Shown here piece by piece: positions 1-11,340 of a DNA stretch of 64,000 nt. A program made the translations under genes and the position numbers. Origin of the DNA: Apostichopus japonicus (Eukaryota > Echinodermata > Holothuroidea > Aspidochirotida > Stichopodidae); assembly GCF_037975245.1 (NCBI RefSeq), contig NC_092571.1, positions 4,918,001 through 4,982,000 of the forward strand. The letters run 5' to 3'. A model generated the notes under the pieces. It had not been told where the DNA came from and ran no database searches. It saw only the letters and a list, made by a program, of their open reading frames with translations. The first letter of the stretch is position 1. The number at the start of each line of letters is the position of its first letter.

Positions 1-671
1 ATCATGGATAAGAAGATCAAAATTATAACAGCCAAGAAACAAATCAAATTCAAGAACGAAGTATCGTAGTTTCCATGCATTCGTTTGTAGCGTGATAGGA
101 TCATGGTTAGGATGAACAAGTTACTCTAAAGACCAACATGAAACCATTACAGTTGTTCGGCAGGTTTGTGGTATGATGGATTATAAGCTAGCCTGAAGGT
201 ACGGAACTAGAGGAACGTAGTATAACATATTAGGATTTGGCTATGTATTTTACATGTAAGTTACGTCTCCCTGAACCTGGTGTTACTGTATAAGATGGTA
301 CCATACTCAATGCACAAAACAGCTTTAATGTATTCCAGTATTTTATTCTATTCATTTGAACCTTTAAAGGAGTAACCGAACCACCATCATCGAGTCTTAA
401 TTTCTACAGATACTGCATTGGTGAAGAAACAGTTTAAGAAGACTCTTGTTTTATCTAAATAACACAGTTGTAATCATCCTCATGAAGGCTTCGGCAAGTC
501 TAAATATAACATCGTGATGCCACTTCTACTTTAAGTGGTTTTATTGATAAATCTATTATAATGTTTTTTTCCTGACACAAATTATCTGCGGATTCTAAAA
601 TATGAAAGCTCTTTACATGACTTTACACTGGCATTGCTTTCGGTATCAACAACACTTACATACAACTTTAG
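1..671. other. Intergenic sequence, nothing recognised
   Basis: Unique-looking AT-rich sequence without long reading frames, repeats or RNA-gene-like structure that I can support. Confidence 0.4.
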
Positions 672-859
672 AATATGAAGAGGACAAAGCGAAAGTAAAA
701 GGTTCTCCGCTTTGTGGTAATATGACGTCACAGACTGACCAAACAGCAGCCCCTGATGACACAAATGCTGAACCAAGATTTCTCCCAAAACGAAGCAAGA
801 ATTTCTTCACATATTCAGGTTCATTATACAATCGTCTCTATATGGCGATAATGGGATGA
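672..859 (+). CDS. Possible terminal coding exon of an unknown gene (weak)
   Basis: A pyrimidine-poor acceptor (AG at 670-671) precedes an open frame of 62 codons ending in TGA at 857-859. The composition looks protein-like, with a charged start (EEDKAKVK) and a C-terminal part reading FLPKRSKNFFTYSGSLYN. The string FFTYSGSL resembles the F/Y-x-T-Y-x-G-S-L-T-T-P-P stretch of alpha carbonic anhydrases, but the TTPP part and the catalytic histidines are absent and the upstream residues do not look like that family. It could be a decayed fragment or chance. No partner exon was found upstream in the window. Confidence 0.18.
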
Positions 860-3635
860 ATATGATAGTTAGGCAAGTTACTCCTTTACGGTTATACCTA
901 TTATCCATCATTCCTTAGGCGTGTAACACGTAGATAAATGTGCAACTTATTCACCCAATCAACAATGAACAGAGAAGCGTTACAAATACAAACCATAGTG
1001 CAGCTTTAATCCGTTAAAGTTATGGAGCTCATCATGTCTTCAACACGTTTACACCGACTGTCATTTCATGTAGAAACAATTCGCTCTGAAGCGTGGAAAT
1101 GTTGATATCTTGCAGATAAGCAAAGGGTAAAACATTTGTCTTTCAGAGGCTGAGGTTGAATCATGCATGGATGATTGGTTTCCACACGACTATAATTATG
1201 GTCTCTAAAATTGGCGTGATTTTAAAAATGTATTTCTTCACACAATCTCATGATTGATGTTTGAAGATAATTGACCGGGGCCATTGTTTTGGGGTAATTG
1301 GTTTAGTGCCGCATATACCACAGTTAGAGTTATGTACAGGAGTGAGTTAAAAGAATCAACGAAACAAAAACTAAAGAGAACGGAGACGTACGTACATCCA
1401 TAACAACCATTAAGTACTGTAATCTGATGATATTATAGTCGATAGTTGTGTCATACTAAGATCATGTTTGAGTTGATACATGGGGCTATTCGAACGTCTT
1501 GTAGTTGCTATCAGTTGTGTGAGGCCGATACTGTCTAGACACAAAAAGGAGCACCCTACCACAGTAGTCCACTATTCAGGGTGACCAGTATAGCTGATAA
1601 ATAACTCGACTGGACATGGAACACAAGATCCTCAGTATTACCATACAAGTTTAGGGAGATAGATGTCTGTATTTACCAGAGGCGTAGCAATAGGCGGATC
1701 ATTGAACCAAGGCCCCTAAAGTCTAGAGCCCCTGCAAGGATCCATTCACATTTCGAGCTATCGTATCACAACTGCCTGTCAAGTAAGATAACCTTTCGGA
1801 AGGGACCCGAGTCTCACTCTCGTGATCCAGGCCCAAAGGAACTGGCTCTCATTCTCGTGTTCCTGGATCCCTGAAGGTGTAACTACCTTATTATAATATT
1901 CAAAAGATCATCCCTTAAACAAGTCAAGCAAGGTTCGGAGTTACGTGTGTAAGTTTGAGCAGCGGTCAATCTTGTAAGGAATGGAGGTAGTAGGAGTTTT
2001 AGAAGCTTGCGTCCACCCCCCCCCCCCCCCCCGCAACCACGCTGGCTTCTGCGATAGACAAATCCGGTTAACAAATATGAAATCAAACACCTCGCTGAAT
2101 ACAGTTTAACAAGTACACAAAACAACATTACGAGTATCGATTGATTTATGGCTTGTTTTGTATGTCTTCTTTCTTAACTTCTCGAGTATGCTGATAGTAT
2201 GCTATTCTTGCAATTCTAGGCTCAAAGTTCTCGCCGTCAATACTCAGCTATGACATTCATTTCAAAAGTTCTTTCTGGCTTTCCTTTCTTCCCTTCTTCT
2301 CAATATGATATACTGTTGGCATTTTCTGGCATTTGGGGAAATTAACTGACGAGAATACAATTAACGGATGAAGTCACGTCTAAGTGACGCAAGGTTTAAT
2401 TACATTGACACAGTCATGCACTTTTCAGTCTTCTTGTTGTATACTCATTAGCAATCAGTGGATGTGCGTCAGTGATAGGCAAGAGGTAAGGCGGAGAGTG
2501 CCGGGTGAGTATTTTTTTTCTCAGGACGAACGTAAGCATTGGCCAATCAAATCCCTGGATCCAGACATGTGACGCTTTTTCAAAAACATGTTCTGAATCT
2601 TTTTCCTAGTTTTGACCCCAGATTATGAACGACGATCCTTCAATCTGGATCCCTAACCCACTTTCTTAACCCTAACACTGATTTCAAACGAATTTGTAAA
2701 TTCCTGAAAATCCTGAAACCCACGTTCGTCCTGGGGGCAAAAACGCGTGCCGGGGTGGGTTGGGGAGTAGTTTACGGCCTAACATATTCTTTATCAACCT
2801 GCCACTACGTGCAAGAAATCCACGTCGATTGAGGTATGTACATTGCCAGATCAAGAGTACTAGTTTGACTGTAGAATTTACAGTATACCAGATAATTCAT
2901 GGAAGTAATATCGTGGATCGAAACCAGATTTTAATTTACTTTGATATAAGTAAGAAACAGATAAAACCCTTGAAGAATTTATTGCCATTTATTTAAATTA
3001 AGGCAAAGATATTTTCAGAATCCAATGCGAAACTTTATCTGTGTACATCTAAGCTTTCTTTGAACTCTCAGCACTTGCGACTTATTATATGACCCTCTTA
3101 CTTCTAATTTTCTGTCTCTGGCATCCATTTTGACAGAAATTACCCTCTTGATGAGGAAGGAAGAAACCAAATTATCTTAATGGAGGCAATTGAAATGAAA
3201 ATAACGTCTGGTATGGAAGAAGACAAATGAGGAAAGATGTGAACCTGACAAACAAAATACACGTAAACCGAGAGGCGACAGGAAGGCTTCATCGATATAA
3301 AATCGACGTAAATCGCAGCGGAAAGAGATCAAGAAAGGTTTCTATAGAGTTGGAACTATACAACAGAGGGTGACCTAAAACAAGTTTGTGAATAATAAAA
3401 GTCATTGTTGGAAGTGCAAATGATGTTCAAGAATGTTATTTTCGATGGTTAAAACGTTTGGAATTTATATGTTGCCGCCATCGATACAGGTTTAGAACAT
3501 GTTATGAGCTGTTACAGATGCGAAACAATGTTCTCTGCATATCACATGATACGTACTGAGGAGTTTGTTAAAACATTTTGATATTCGAATAGTGGGCGTA
3601 AACAATAGAGCCCGTCCTACGGCGTGTACCATGGG
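860..3635. other. Intergenic sequence, no gene seen
   Basis: No convincing exon on either strand. The only notable structure is a run of about 17 C at 2016-2032, the kind of homopolymer found inside the hAT-like elements elsewhere in the window, but no element ends could be placed around it. Confidence 0.4.
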
Positions 3636-3639
3636 GGTC

Positions 3640-3945
3640 TGCCCGATATTCATATGGTCCGCTATTCATAAGGGTCATTGTTCATAAGGTTCGTTATTCA
3701 TAACGTGCATTTTTTCGATAAAAAGGTTCGCTATTCATAATGGAAATTAAGGTTCGTTATTCATAATAAAAAGGGATCATAAATTAATTCATAAGGTCCG
3801 GTATTCATAATGGAAACAAAGGTTCCATATTCATAATGGGCAAAACGGTTCGATATCCATAATGGAAAAAAAAGTTTCGTTATTCATAATAAGAGAAAGG
3901 GTCCGACATTCATAATCGATCAAAGGGTTCGTAATCCATAATGTG
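3640..3945 (+). repeat. Left arm of fold-back element, about 12 short subrepeats
   Basis: Diverged tandem units of roughly 20-28 bp, each with a core TTCATAA preceded by GGTTCG or GGTCCG. Spacers between cores vary (GGAAACAAA, GGGCAAAAC and similar). Confidence 0.7.
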
Positions 3946-4127
3946 AAAAAAGTGCAAAAGACGTTCTCCATTTTCGCGAACGCCTCTAAGTGTTCAACCA
4001 GTGGCCTCAACGGACTTTTTATTCGGGGCAAGGGGGGGGGGGGCAAAACAGTCCTATACGGGGGCACCACCAGATGGTGGCGTATCAGGCGCGTATCCAG
4101 GGGGCGTTGGGGGCGCGCGCCTCCCGG

Positions 4128-4280
4128 GTAAGAAAAAGAGGAGGATAAAAAAGAGAAGAAAAAAGGAAAAAAGAGGGGAAAAAAGAGGGGAAAAAGAGGG
4201 GACAAAGAGGAGGAGGAGAGGAAGGAAGGGAAAAGAAAAAGAAGAAAGAGAGAAAAAGGAGAAAAGGAGGGAGTAAAAGA
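4128..4280 (+). repeat. Polypurine tract (G+A rich, about 150 nt)
   Basis: The plus strand is almost entirely A and G (GAGGAGGAGAGGAAGGAAGG style), following a GC-rich stretch with GGGGGCGCGCGCC. The polypurine strand gives open frames of Lys/Glu/Arg and, antisense, Phe/Leu/Ser; these are low-complexity artefacts. Confidence 0.8.
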
Positions 4281-4365
4281 AAAACGCCAAGACACCGGGA
4301 AGAGAAAGAGGAACAGTGACATCATTACAGCGCTGAACCCTATTATATACACATGGTCGGGTAGC

Positions 4366-6076
4366 CAGTGACGGATCGAGGATTTCGGAAGAGGCTTGCG
4401 CCTCGCCCTACCCCTTACACCGACAACTCCATTTTTGACGTTTCCATTTTTCCTCTCTCACTAATGTATCTATATATATATACTATATATGGTCTATCAT
4501 AACGCGTGTGTGTGTATGGACGCCTTAAACAATTGTGCTATGAAACCAACTGTCACGGCTGGTCTCGAACTCGACCGAGTCGTCGGGGAACATGACGCAT
4601 TTCGGGAATGGGGCGACCGCCGCCCCCCCCCCCCCCGAGCATATTTTTTTTTATGATATCGCTAGTAAATTCGAAATAGAAAATGCTTAGATGCAACTTA
4701 CAAGGCATGGGAAGTGTCATTTCCAGCGATCTGGGAGGCATTTTCGGCCAATTTTTTTTTGTACGCTTCGCGCCAACCCGTGGTGGCGCTACGCTTAGAT
4801 AGTTTGCCTACAGGCTTCGCCCCTCCCTTGGCAAATTATTCGCTACGCGCCTGTTCGAATTTGTAAAGCAAACAACAGATATCACATCATATCAGTGAGC
4901 ATGAAAATGGCGTTCCAGGATGAACAGCCTCAAAACTGCCTATGTGTGTAGTCAAAGGCGAAGGAGACCAATTTGATTTGGGGAGCTGTAACGACTTGCC
5001 CGAAAAATATAACCAACATTTTCGCGCGCGTTCAACATGTTAATGTCAAAATCATATGAGCAAGCATCGGTTATTACATCGCATGCCATCATGTACCGTA
5101 CGGTCACTGAAAGTTGCGCAGTATACCGCGGGATGCTCATATAAACAACGAATTGTCCTATGTAGATGGAGAAAAAGCATGGAGGTCCAATTATGTCAAA
5201 ACTCTCTTTTACATTAGTGATGGCCAAGCTTAGAACTTTATTTTAATTACCAAGGAGATAATTTTTAAACTATTCATTTCATTTAGCTACATCATTGCAA
5301 TGTATATTTCTTTCAGTATAGGTGCCCGAAAAATTCTCAGCATATTGCCCGAATTTTCAGAAAGAAATATTTCGTTAGCCCCCCCCCCCCCCGCCTCCTT
5401 GATCTATGTGTGTAGTGTTCGGTTTCGGAAATATCTGGTATTTTTTTCATTTCCTTCAACGAAGTTTTATAATGGCCGTTATAGGAGGTTTCAATATTTG
5501 TGCACCAATAAATTAACTGTGTCTGAATTTTCGAAAATTTCCTGACCAACATTCTTCATCATACTTCCCTCTACTCGTGCAAATTTGACCAGTCTGTTAG
5601 GGGTTCAAGGAGGTTTTTCTTTATTGGTTGTCCATAGATGAATTTTTTGGCAACATTATGGGTATGTTTTGAAGTGAGTTTAATCACGAGAAATGTGAAT
5701 TTTGAAATTCTGAACAAAAAATGGGCTTAAAACCTTCAAAAGTAGGGCTGCGGGTATTGTGGGCCGCGACGTAGAATCACCTACAAAAAGCAATGATCCA
5801 CAGGAGATGCGATGAGGTCGAACATGATGTGTGACTGGTGACAATCTTCAAAAAGGTTATGGATGGGGAAAAAAAACACAATTGAGAAATACTTGGTTCT
5901 CAGGCAAAAGTGTACATCTGGTTGGTCATTTTCAAGCCCGAGAAGTGTCATTTCCGGTGATCTGGGGGGTATCAAAACCAGAAATTTTCTTGTACGCTGC
6001 GCGCCAACCGATGGTGGCGCTCCGCTTTGATAGTAATTCGCGCCCCCCGGATTAGAAATTCCTGGATCCGCCCCTG
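4366..6076. mobile_element. Possible hAT-like element nested in the fold-back element
   Basis: The left end CAGTGACGGATCGAGGATTTC (first 20 bases used) pairs with the right end, whose reverse complement reads CAGGGGCGGATCCAGGAA. These look like terminal inverted repeats with several mismatches. The bases flanking the two ends do not form an 8-bp duplication (CGGGTAGC versus CGTATGCA), so this could be two unrelated element ends. The interior holds an inverted copy of the GCGCCA...TGGCGC core found in other elements (5980-6040) and no transposase frame. Confidence 0.35.
4591..4786 (+). repeat. 196-bp duplicated segment, copy 1
   Basis: Nearly identical to 7158-7353 in the same orientation, including a run of about 15 C followed by GAGCATATT and the end GCGCCAACCCGTGGTGG. 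Differences seem limited to homopolymer lengths. Here the similarity to the wider element family continues beyond the right edge (GCGCTACGC). Confidence 0.8.
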
Positions 6077-6249
6077 CGTATGCATAATTTTGCAGAGAAT
6101 ATGAGCCACACACTATCAAGACCATTCTTCACCCTACCCCCTGCAGCAAAAACTTCATTTTCGACATATTAACGGCATAAACTTGTACGTTTCCTAAAGG
6201 GGGTCCTTTTCCTCAATGTGAAAGATACCGAAACTTTTTGGCTAGGCCT

Positions 6250-6632
6250 ATTATGAATAACGAACCCTTTGTTCCATTATGAATATCAAACCTTTCCTCC
6301 TATTATGAATAACGAACCTTTTTGTCTATTATGGATTACGAACCCTTTGCTTTATTATGAATATCGATCCCTTTGTCCTATTATGAATAACGAGCCTTTT
6401 TCACCATTATGAATATCGAACCCTCAATTATGAACAACGAACCTTTTTCACCATTATGAATATCGAAGCCTTTTACCAATTATGAACAACGAACCTTTTT
6501 TTCATTATGAATAACGAACCTTATGAACAATGAACCTATTTGCTCATTATGAATAGCGAACCTTATGAACAATGAACCTTATGGATAATGACCCTTATGA
6601 ACAATGAACCTTATGAATATCGGGCTGTCACC
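6250..6632 (-). repeat. Right arm of fold-back element, about 14 short subrepeats
   Basis: Inverted counterpart of the left arm, with repeated ATTATGAATAACGAACC-type units; towards the outer end the units shorten to CCTTATGAACAATGAA. Confidence 0.7.
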
Positions 6633-6639
6633 GATTAGA

Positions 6640-8282
6640 CTATGCTCTTTTCATTGATACCAAATTCGCGATCGGAAATGCACTACTAGACTTGTCAATA
6701 ATCAACGTACTATTAACTTACGGCAAAACACAGCGTTATGTAATACAGATGTTAGGACTGTATTTGCTCTGCTTGTACATATAATGATGTACATTGCTTT
6801 CGTTCGTGGAAAAAGCCCATGTCAAGCAATAGTGTACACACCTCATATTTCATATTCTTTATATTACTATAGCCCTGAAATATAGGAGCAGAAAATGCTC
6901 ATCAAGCAAGCTCTAAAGATGAAGTGTAGCCTAGGAAAAAATTACCACAAACTAACCGTGGCAAAATACCACCCTTTTTCCATGGTAAACTGTGGTACAA
7001 TACCACAATTTGACTGGGTATTTTTGACATATGGATGCAGTTTACCACAGTTTTACCATAGTACCATACCACAATTTAACCATGGTTTTTATCACTTTCT
7101 ATTTCATCTTCACCATTGTTTTATCTCAAATTTACCCTATGTGTTCTATGGCATTACCATGACGCATTTCGGGAATGGGGCGACCGCCGCCCCCCCCCCC
7201 CCCCGAGCATATTTTTTTTATGATATCGCTAGTAAATTCGAAATAGAAAATGCTTAGATGCAACTTACAAGGCATGGGAAGTGTCATTTCCAGCGATCTG
7301 GGAGGCATTTTCGGCCAAATTTTTTTTGTACGCTTCGCGCCAACCCGTGGTGGTAATATACCACTATTTTAACCTATGTAGCTGTATCAAAGTTTTACTC
7401 TAATGGTTTTACCCTAATTGTACAACAGTTTTATCCTAAATTTACCACAGTTGTATCCCAATTGCACAACAGTTTCCCCCACTTGTCTTAATTATAATCA
7501 GTACACCACAAATAACCTTAACTTTAACCCATTGGTGGACTGTATCATAATTTTATTCTATAGGGCTACTGTGGCAAATTTACCATGTTTTACCCCAAAT
7601 TAATCATAGTTTAATGCTGTAAGACTAGGGTACATTTTTTTTGCTGGGAGCATATATAAATTTTTCTTGTATTTTATATAGGGTGATATATTATTGTATT
7701 CATGTATTTTTTAACTGTTTGACCAAACTTTCTTGCCATTCCTGGACTTTCATTTAAATATTACGTCCTACTGCTTTACCTCAAGTCTTTTCATAGTGTT
7801 TAAAAGCTATGTTTTTTTTTGTCTGGTTACTATTTTCTAATAGTTTTACATCTCAAAGTTTTATGTAATATGAACGAGAAATAAAGAGACCAAAAAAAAT
7901 GTGTTGTAATTCCTGAAAAGGACAGTCTTCTGACCAAAAGTCCCTCAAATTGACCTCATCGTGATGTCAGATTGGCAACCACTGTCTTTTAAGTGGGTGA
8001 ACTAGAGCTTTTTCTGGCTATTTTTAAGCCAACATGCCATCTCATGTGTCATATTTAATTGCCTGTTGTATAATCTGCATGTTTCCACAAAACTAGTTAT
8101 GCTTGAAAATATACCCAGTAAAAAAGGCCCCTGTCTCGATACCATCAAGGCTCCATAGGCTGAATACTAGTGACACCATGTACAATTTCAGGAGGGTGAA
8201 ATTGAAGGGGCACTGGCAGGGCTTGAACTCTTTGCAGTGGCAGGGCTTGTACTTGAAAGAGCACCAGCATGGGTTCATCTTC
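6640..8282. other. Gene-free stretch with TTACCACAG-rich low-complexity part
   Basis: Between about 6940 and 7620 the motif TTACCA/ACCACAG and variants recur many times with irregular spacing (for example ACCACAGTTTTACCATAG at 7045-7062), giving a C/A/T-rich low-complexity tract interrupted by the 196-bp segment at 7158-7353. The remainder, including 7630-8282, shows no exon or clear repeat. Confidence 0.45.
7158..7353 (+). repeat. 196-bp duplicated segment, copy 2
   Basis: Nearly identical to 4591-4786. Unlike copy 1 it is embedded with abrupt edges in the TTACCACAG-rich tract (left neighbour GGCATTAC, right neighbour TAATATAC). Confidence 0.8.
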
Positions 8283-8290
8283 GTGAGAAT

Positions 8291-8930
8291 CAAGGGCGGC
8301 GGAAGCACTTTTAATCTGGGGGGGGGGGGGCACCGACATCAAAGGGCACTTTACAGAAATTCGATTGGACTGATGCAGCCTTATATTTAGTACCCTTTAT
8401 AACTCTTATTGTATTATCTTATTTGCGTATACACATCACTCCATCAAGCCCCCCCCCCCCCCCTTCAAGGAAAATATGCATATAGCACTGCAATATCCAA
8501 TGAGCAAATTGGGAAACAAGGAACAAGTTTTCTTGCTAGTTGCTAATGTAGGAATCTTCCGAATTAGAGTTTATTTCTTGTTAATATCTTAACAATTTTT
8601 TTCCATTCGAAATAGCTTTGAGTATGACCGACAGAAATTCATTAAAAGTCAGGGGCGTAGCCAGGATTTGTAAAGTTGTATGCACGACTATCTGAGCGGA
8701 GCGCCACCATCGGTTGGCGCGGAGCGTACAAAAAATTTATGGTTTTACAAACCCCTCAGATGGCCGGAAACGGCCCTTCCCGAGTGTTCATTCTGGTTCC
8801 CTGGCCTCTAATTGCTAACTTGAGACACCTCAATTTTTATGTAGAAAAAGGGCACATTTTTAACCTGAGGAAACGTGGGGGGGGGGGGGGGGGCACGTGC
8901 ACCCTGTGCCCCCCGGTTCCGCCGCCCTTG
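8291..8930. mobile_element. Non-autonomous hAT-like element with 8-bp TSD
   Basis: The ends are inverted: CAAGGGCGGCGGAAGC at the left, GGTTCCGCCGCCCTTG at the right. They are bounded by a perfect 8-bp direct duplication GTGAGAAT (8283-8290 and 8931-8938). An 8-bp duplication and CA-G-G-type ends are characteristic of the hAT superfamily. The 640-bp interior has no transposase frame, poly-G and poly-C runs (8320-8330, 8451-8463, 8877-8893), and at 8690-8745 the GCGCCA...TGGCGC core shared with other elements in the window. A second element start (CAGGGGCGTAGCCAGG, 8652) suggests a nested insertion whose other end I could not place. Confidence 0.8.
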
Positions 8931-9114
8931 GTGAGAATCTCTTATAATAAAATTATTACTGGTGATACATGCAAACCAGTGTTGAGTGTCTGATTTCAAC
9001 GAGCAGAACAAAAAGTAGCGATTGTTACGATATGGCATTGCTTGCATGTATTGTTAATTGTTATGTGTGGATACCGGATGTACCAATCGATTTATTGGCG
9101 GTGAGCATTGAGTC

Positions 9115-10298
9115 CAGGGGCGTCGTGCGAAAATAAATTTGGGGGGGGGGGGGGGGCCGTGAGCAGGTGATGACTAACTAAGCGGAGCTCCACCACAGGT
9201 TGGCGCGCAGCGTACAATACAATTTTTCGTCTGGCAGACCCCTCAGATTGCAGGAAACGGCACTTCCCGTGCCTTATGGCAGTAAGCAACACCCCTAAAA
9301 TTGATAAAAATTTCCAGCAATTTTTTATTTTGGGAAATATTCTCGAAGGAAGTGATCGCCATTTATTCCTCAGTTTACCAATTCCTCGTCTCCCAGAAGC
9401 GCCCAAAATTTAAGAGATCGAAACATTTTTGTGTTGGCTGATCCATGATCGCCGCCCATGCCCGTGAGAAGTGGTGACTGGGTGAAGAAAAAGCTATGCC
9501 GTTTGAAAACATGGGCAGAAAAAACGAAAGTAGCGAAACCTAAGGTAAAACGTGCGATAACGAAGTGATTATTTTCCAGGTTAATTGTGACTGTATTTGA
9601 TATGATTATTATTATTCATTTTTTTCGAAACTACCTATCAGATCATGATGAAAATTTATCCTGGTGGACATTTTAGCGAACTGATTGCATTACTTAAGAA
9701 GAAGTTCACATGGAGTCCCATAATCTCTGTTCACTACATTTATCTTAACTTTCCGAACTTTGTTACAGGCTTAGAAAACAATTAAAAAAATTGCCACTTT
9801 GTCATGGAAAATTGACTGACTTTGGCAAGGGTAACGGATTGCACTTACTCTGGGACTACGTATATATAATATTGTTCAACGATGGCAGCGTTGATGGCAC
9901 ATTTGGTTCATTAGTTATCAACCAGTAATTATTTAACTGTTTCGATTGACTGAATATCAACAATTAACAACCATTGACCAAGCAGTCAACAGAAGCCCCA
10001 TTTCTCGTAGGCCCTAGAAGAAATTCAGTTGCTGACACTGTTCTCATTCAACGTCGCTGAGTTAGGTTCCAAAATGAGTCAATGGCAGTCTGCTTGCACG
10101 CTCAGTCCGCGCGTCTTTGAGGTGTGTCGAAAACCCGCAACGACCATCAAAGAGCAATTGACTATTTAGTCTACTTTTCGATTTCGAAAACACTTTTTTT
10201 TTTTTTAATTATGACAAAATTTTATGACACCTTTGACAAAAAAAAATTGGGGGGGCCTGTGCCCCCCCCCCCGGGCCCCAATGGGCACGACGCCACTG
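9115..10298. mobile_element. Non-autonomous hAT-like element, 1184 bp
   Basis: The left end CAGGGGCGTCGTGC matches the inverted right end GGGCACGACGCCACTG. The flanking octamers are ATTGAGTC (9107-9114) and ATTGAGTT (10299-10306), a target-site duplication with one change. The interior carries a poly-G run near 9140-9155, the GCGCCA-type core at 9178-9225, a poly-C run at 10262-10272, and no coding potential. Confidence 0.75.
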
Positions 10299-10306
10299 AT
10301 TGAGTT

Positions 10307-10720
10307 CTTATGTAGCACTGTCTTCTGCTACTTTCCAGTACGTAAAATATGTAGAGAAACAGATACTCAATGATCTCCAGGCGTCCTTATGATCCTATCC
10401 ACACAGAAAAGTCATTTCACTGCAATGAATAGTTCCTTTTATCATTCGATATAAGCATGGATCGAGTTCCATGATATAAGCAATTCCATTCCATTAGTTT
10501 TATCACGCTTAGTTATAGCATTTCGCGCAATACGTACCAACGTGGAACCGGACAGTCACCACTTCACTCGTAACCTGTATTCGTAACCTGTATTCGTGCG
10601 CGTATTTATTTGCCGTGAACTTGACTTCGTTACAGGATGATTTGAAGAGAAATGGATATCAATTTGTGGTAAAGTAATTTTTCAGCGAATATATACATAT
10701 ATAGTAACATTTAAGAACTA
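10307..10720. other. Intergenic sequence, nothing recognised
   Basis: Unique sequence with no exon, RNA gene or repeat that I can support. Confidence 0.4.
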
Positions 10721-11100
10721 TTATCATGTTGCTGTGAATAGTCGTTGCTGATTTTCAGTTTAGCCCACACTTCGTAGTGAGATCATTTGTTGCTTACACG
10801 TAAGATAACATCTCTCCAAGCATCCAACAACTCCTAAGATAATCTCAAGATATCCCTCTATACCTGTCAACAAAACATATAGGTTCTAATAAGTGCAAGA
10901 GCATTTAAATGCCATTTTCATGTTGCTGTGACAATGAACTGCTTTGTTGTTATTGTCGTACACCATATAAGAATGACGTCAATTTGTTTGTTGTTTCCTC
11001 GAAAATAACACCTCTCCAAACATCCAACATCGCGAAAAATGTTCCCAGGACATCCCTCTACAACTTCCAACCAACAAACCTTGGTACCAAATATGTGCAA
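10721..11100 (+). repeat. Diverged direct duplication, unit about 190 bp
   Basis: Two old copies share blocks in the same order: CATGTTGCTGTGA (10724 and 10919), ATAACA(T/C)CTCTCCAA (10806 and 11005), CATCCAACA, and ATCCCTCTA. Similarity is broken by many changes, indicating an ancient tandem duplication. No coding frame is shared. Confidence 0.6.
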
Positions 11101-11340
11101 CGAAACTCGTTTACTTTTGCCTGCTCCGATGAACTTTATTACGGAAGCTTAAAAGTGCCATCAACATAAGAAAAACTTTGCCACATAAGTTGACATTTTT
11201 CAGTAAATTGTTTAGATAACAAGATAATAGCCTATCTTATCAAAAATCAGAAAAATGTTGGATTGCTCAGTTGCTTTAACTGAGCAATTGAACAATTTTC
11301 TGCAAAATTTTTAATTATCGTATCTCGTCAACTCTGTAAT

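Larger units (their letters stand above)
3640..6632. mobile_element. Fold-back-like element with long arms of short tandem subrepeats
   Basis: The two ends are inverted relative to each other. The left arm (about 3640-3945) is a series of diverged units of the type GGTTCGTTATTCATAATG; the right arm (about 6250-6632) is the reverse complement (ATTATGAATAACGAACC type). The outermost bases also match in inverted orientation: GCCCGATATTCAT at the left, ATGAATATCGGGC at the right. Long inverted arms made of short direct subrepeats are the hallmark of fold-back transposons, described in Drosophila (FB, Galileo) and in sea urchin (TU elements). No transposase frame is present between the arms, and no target-site duplication could be found, so the exact ends are uncertain. 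Confidence 0.6.
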
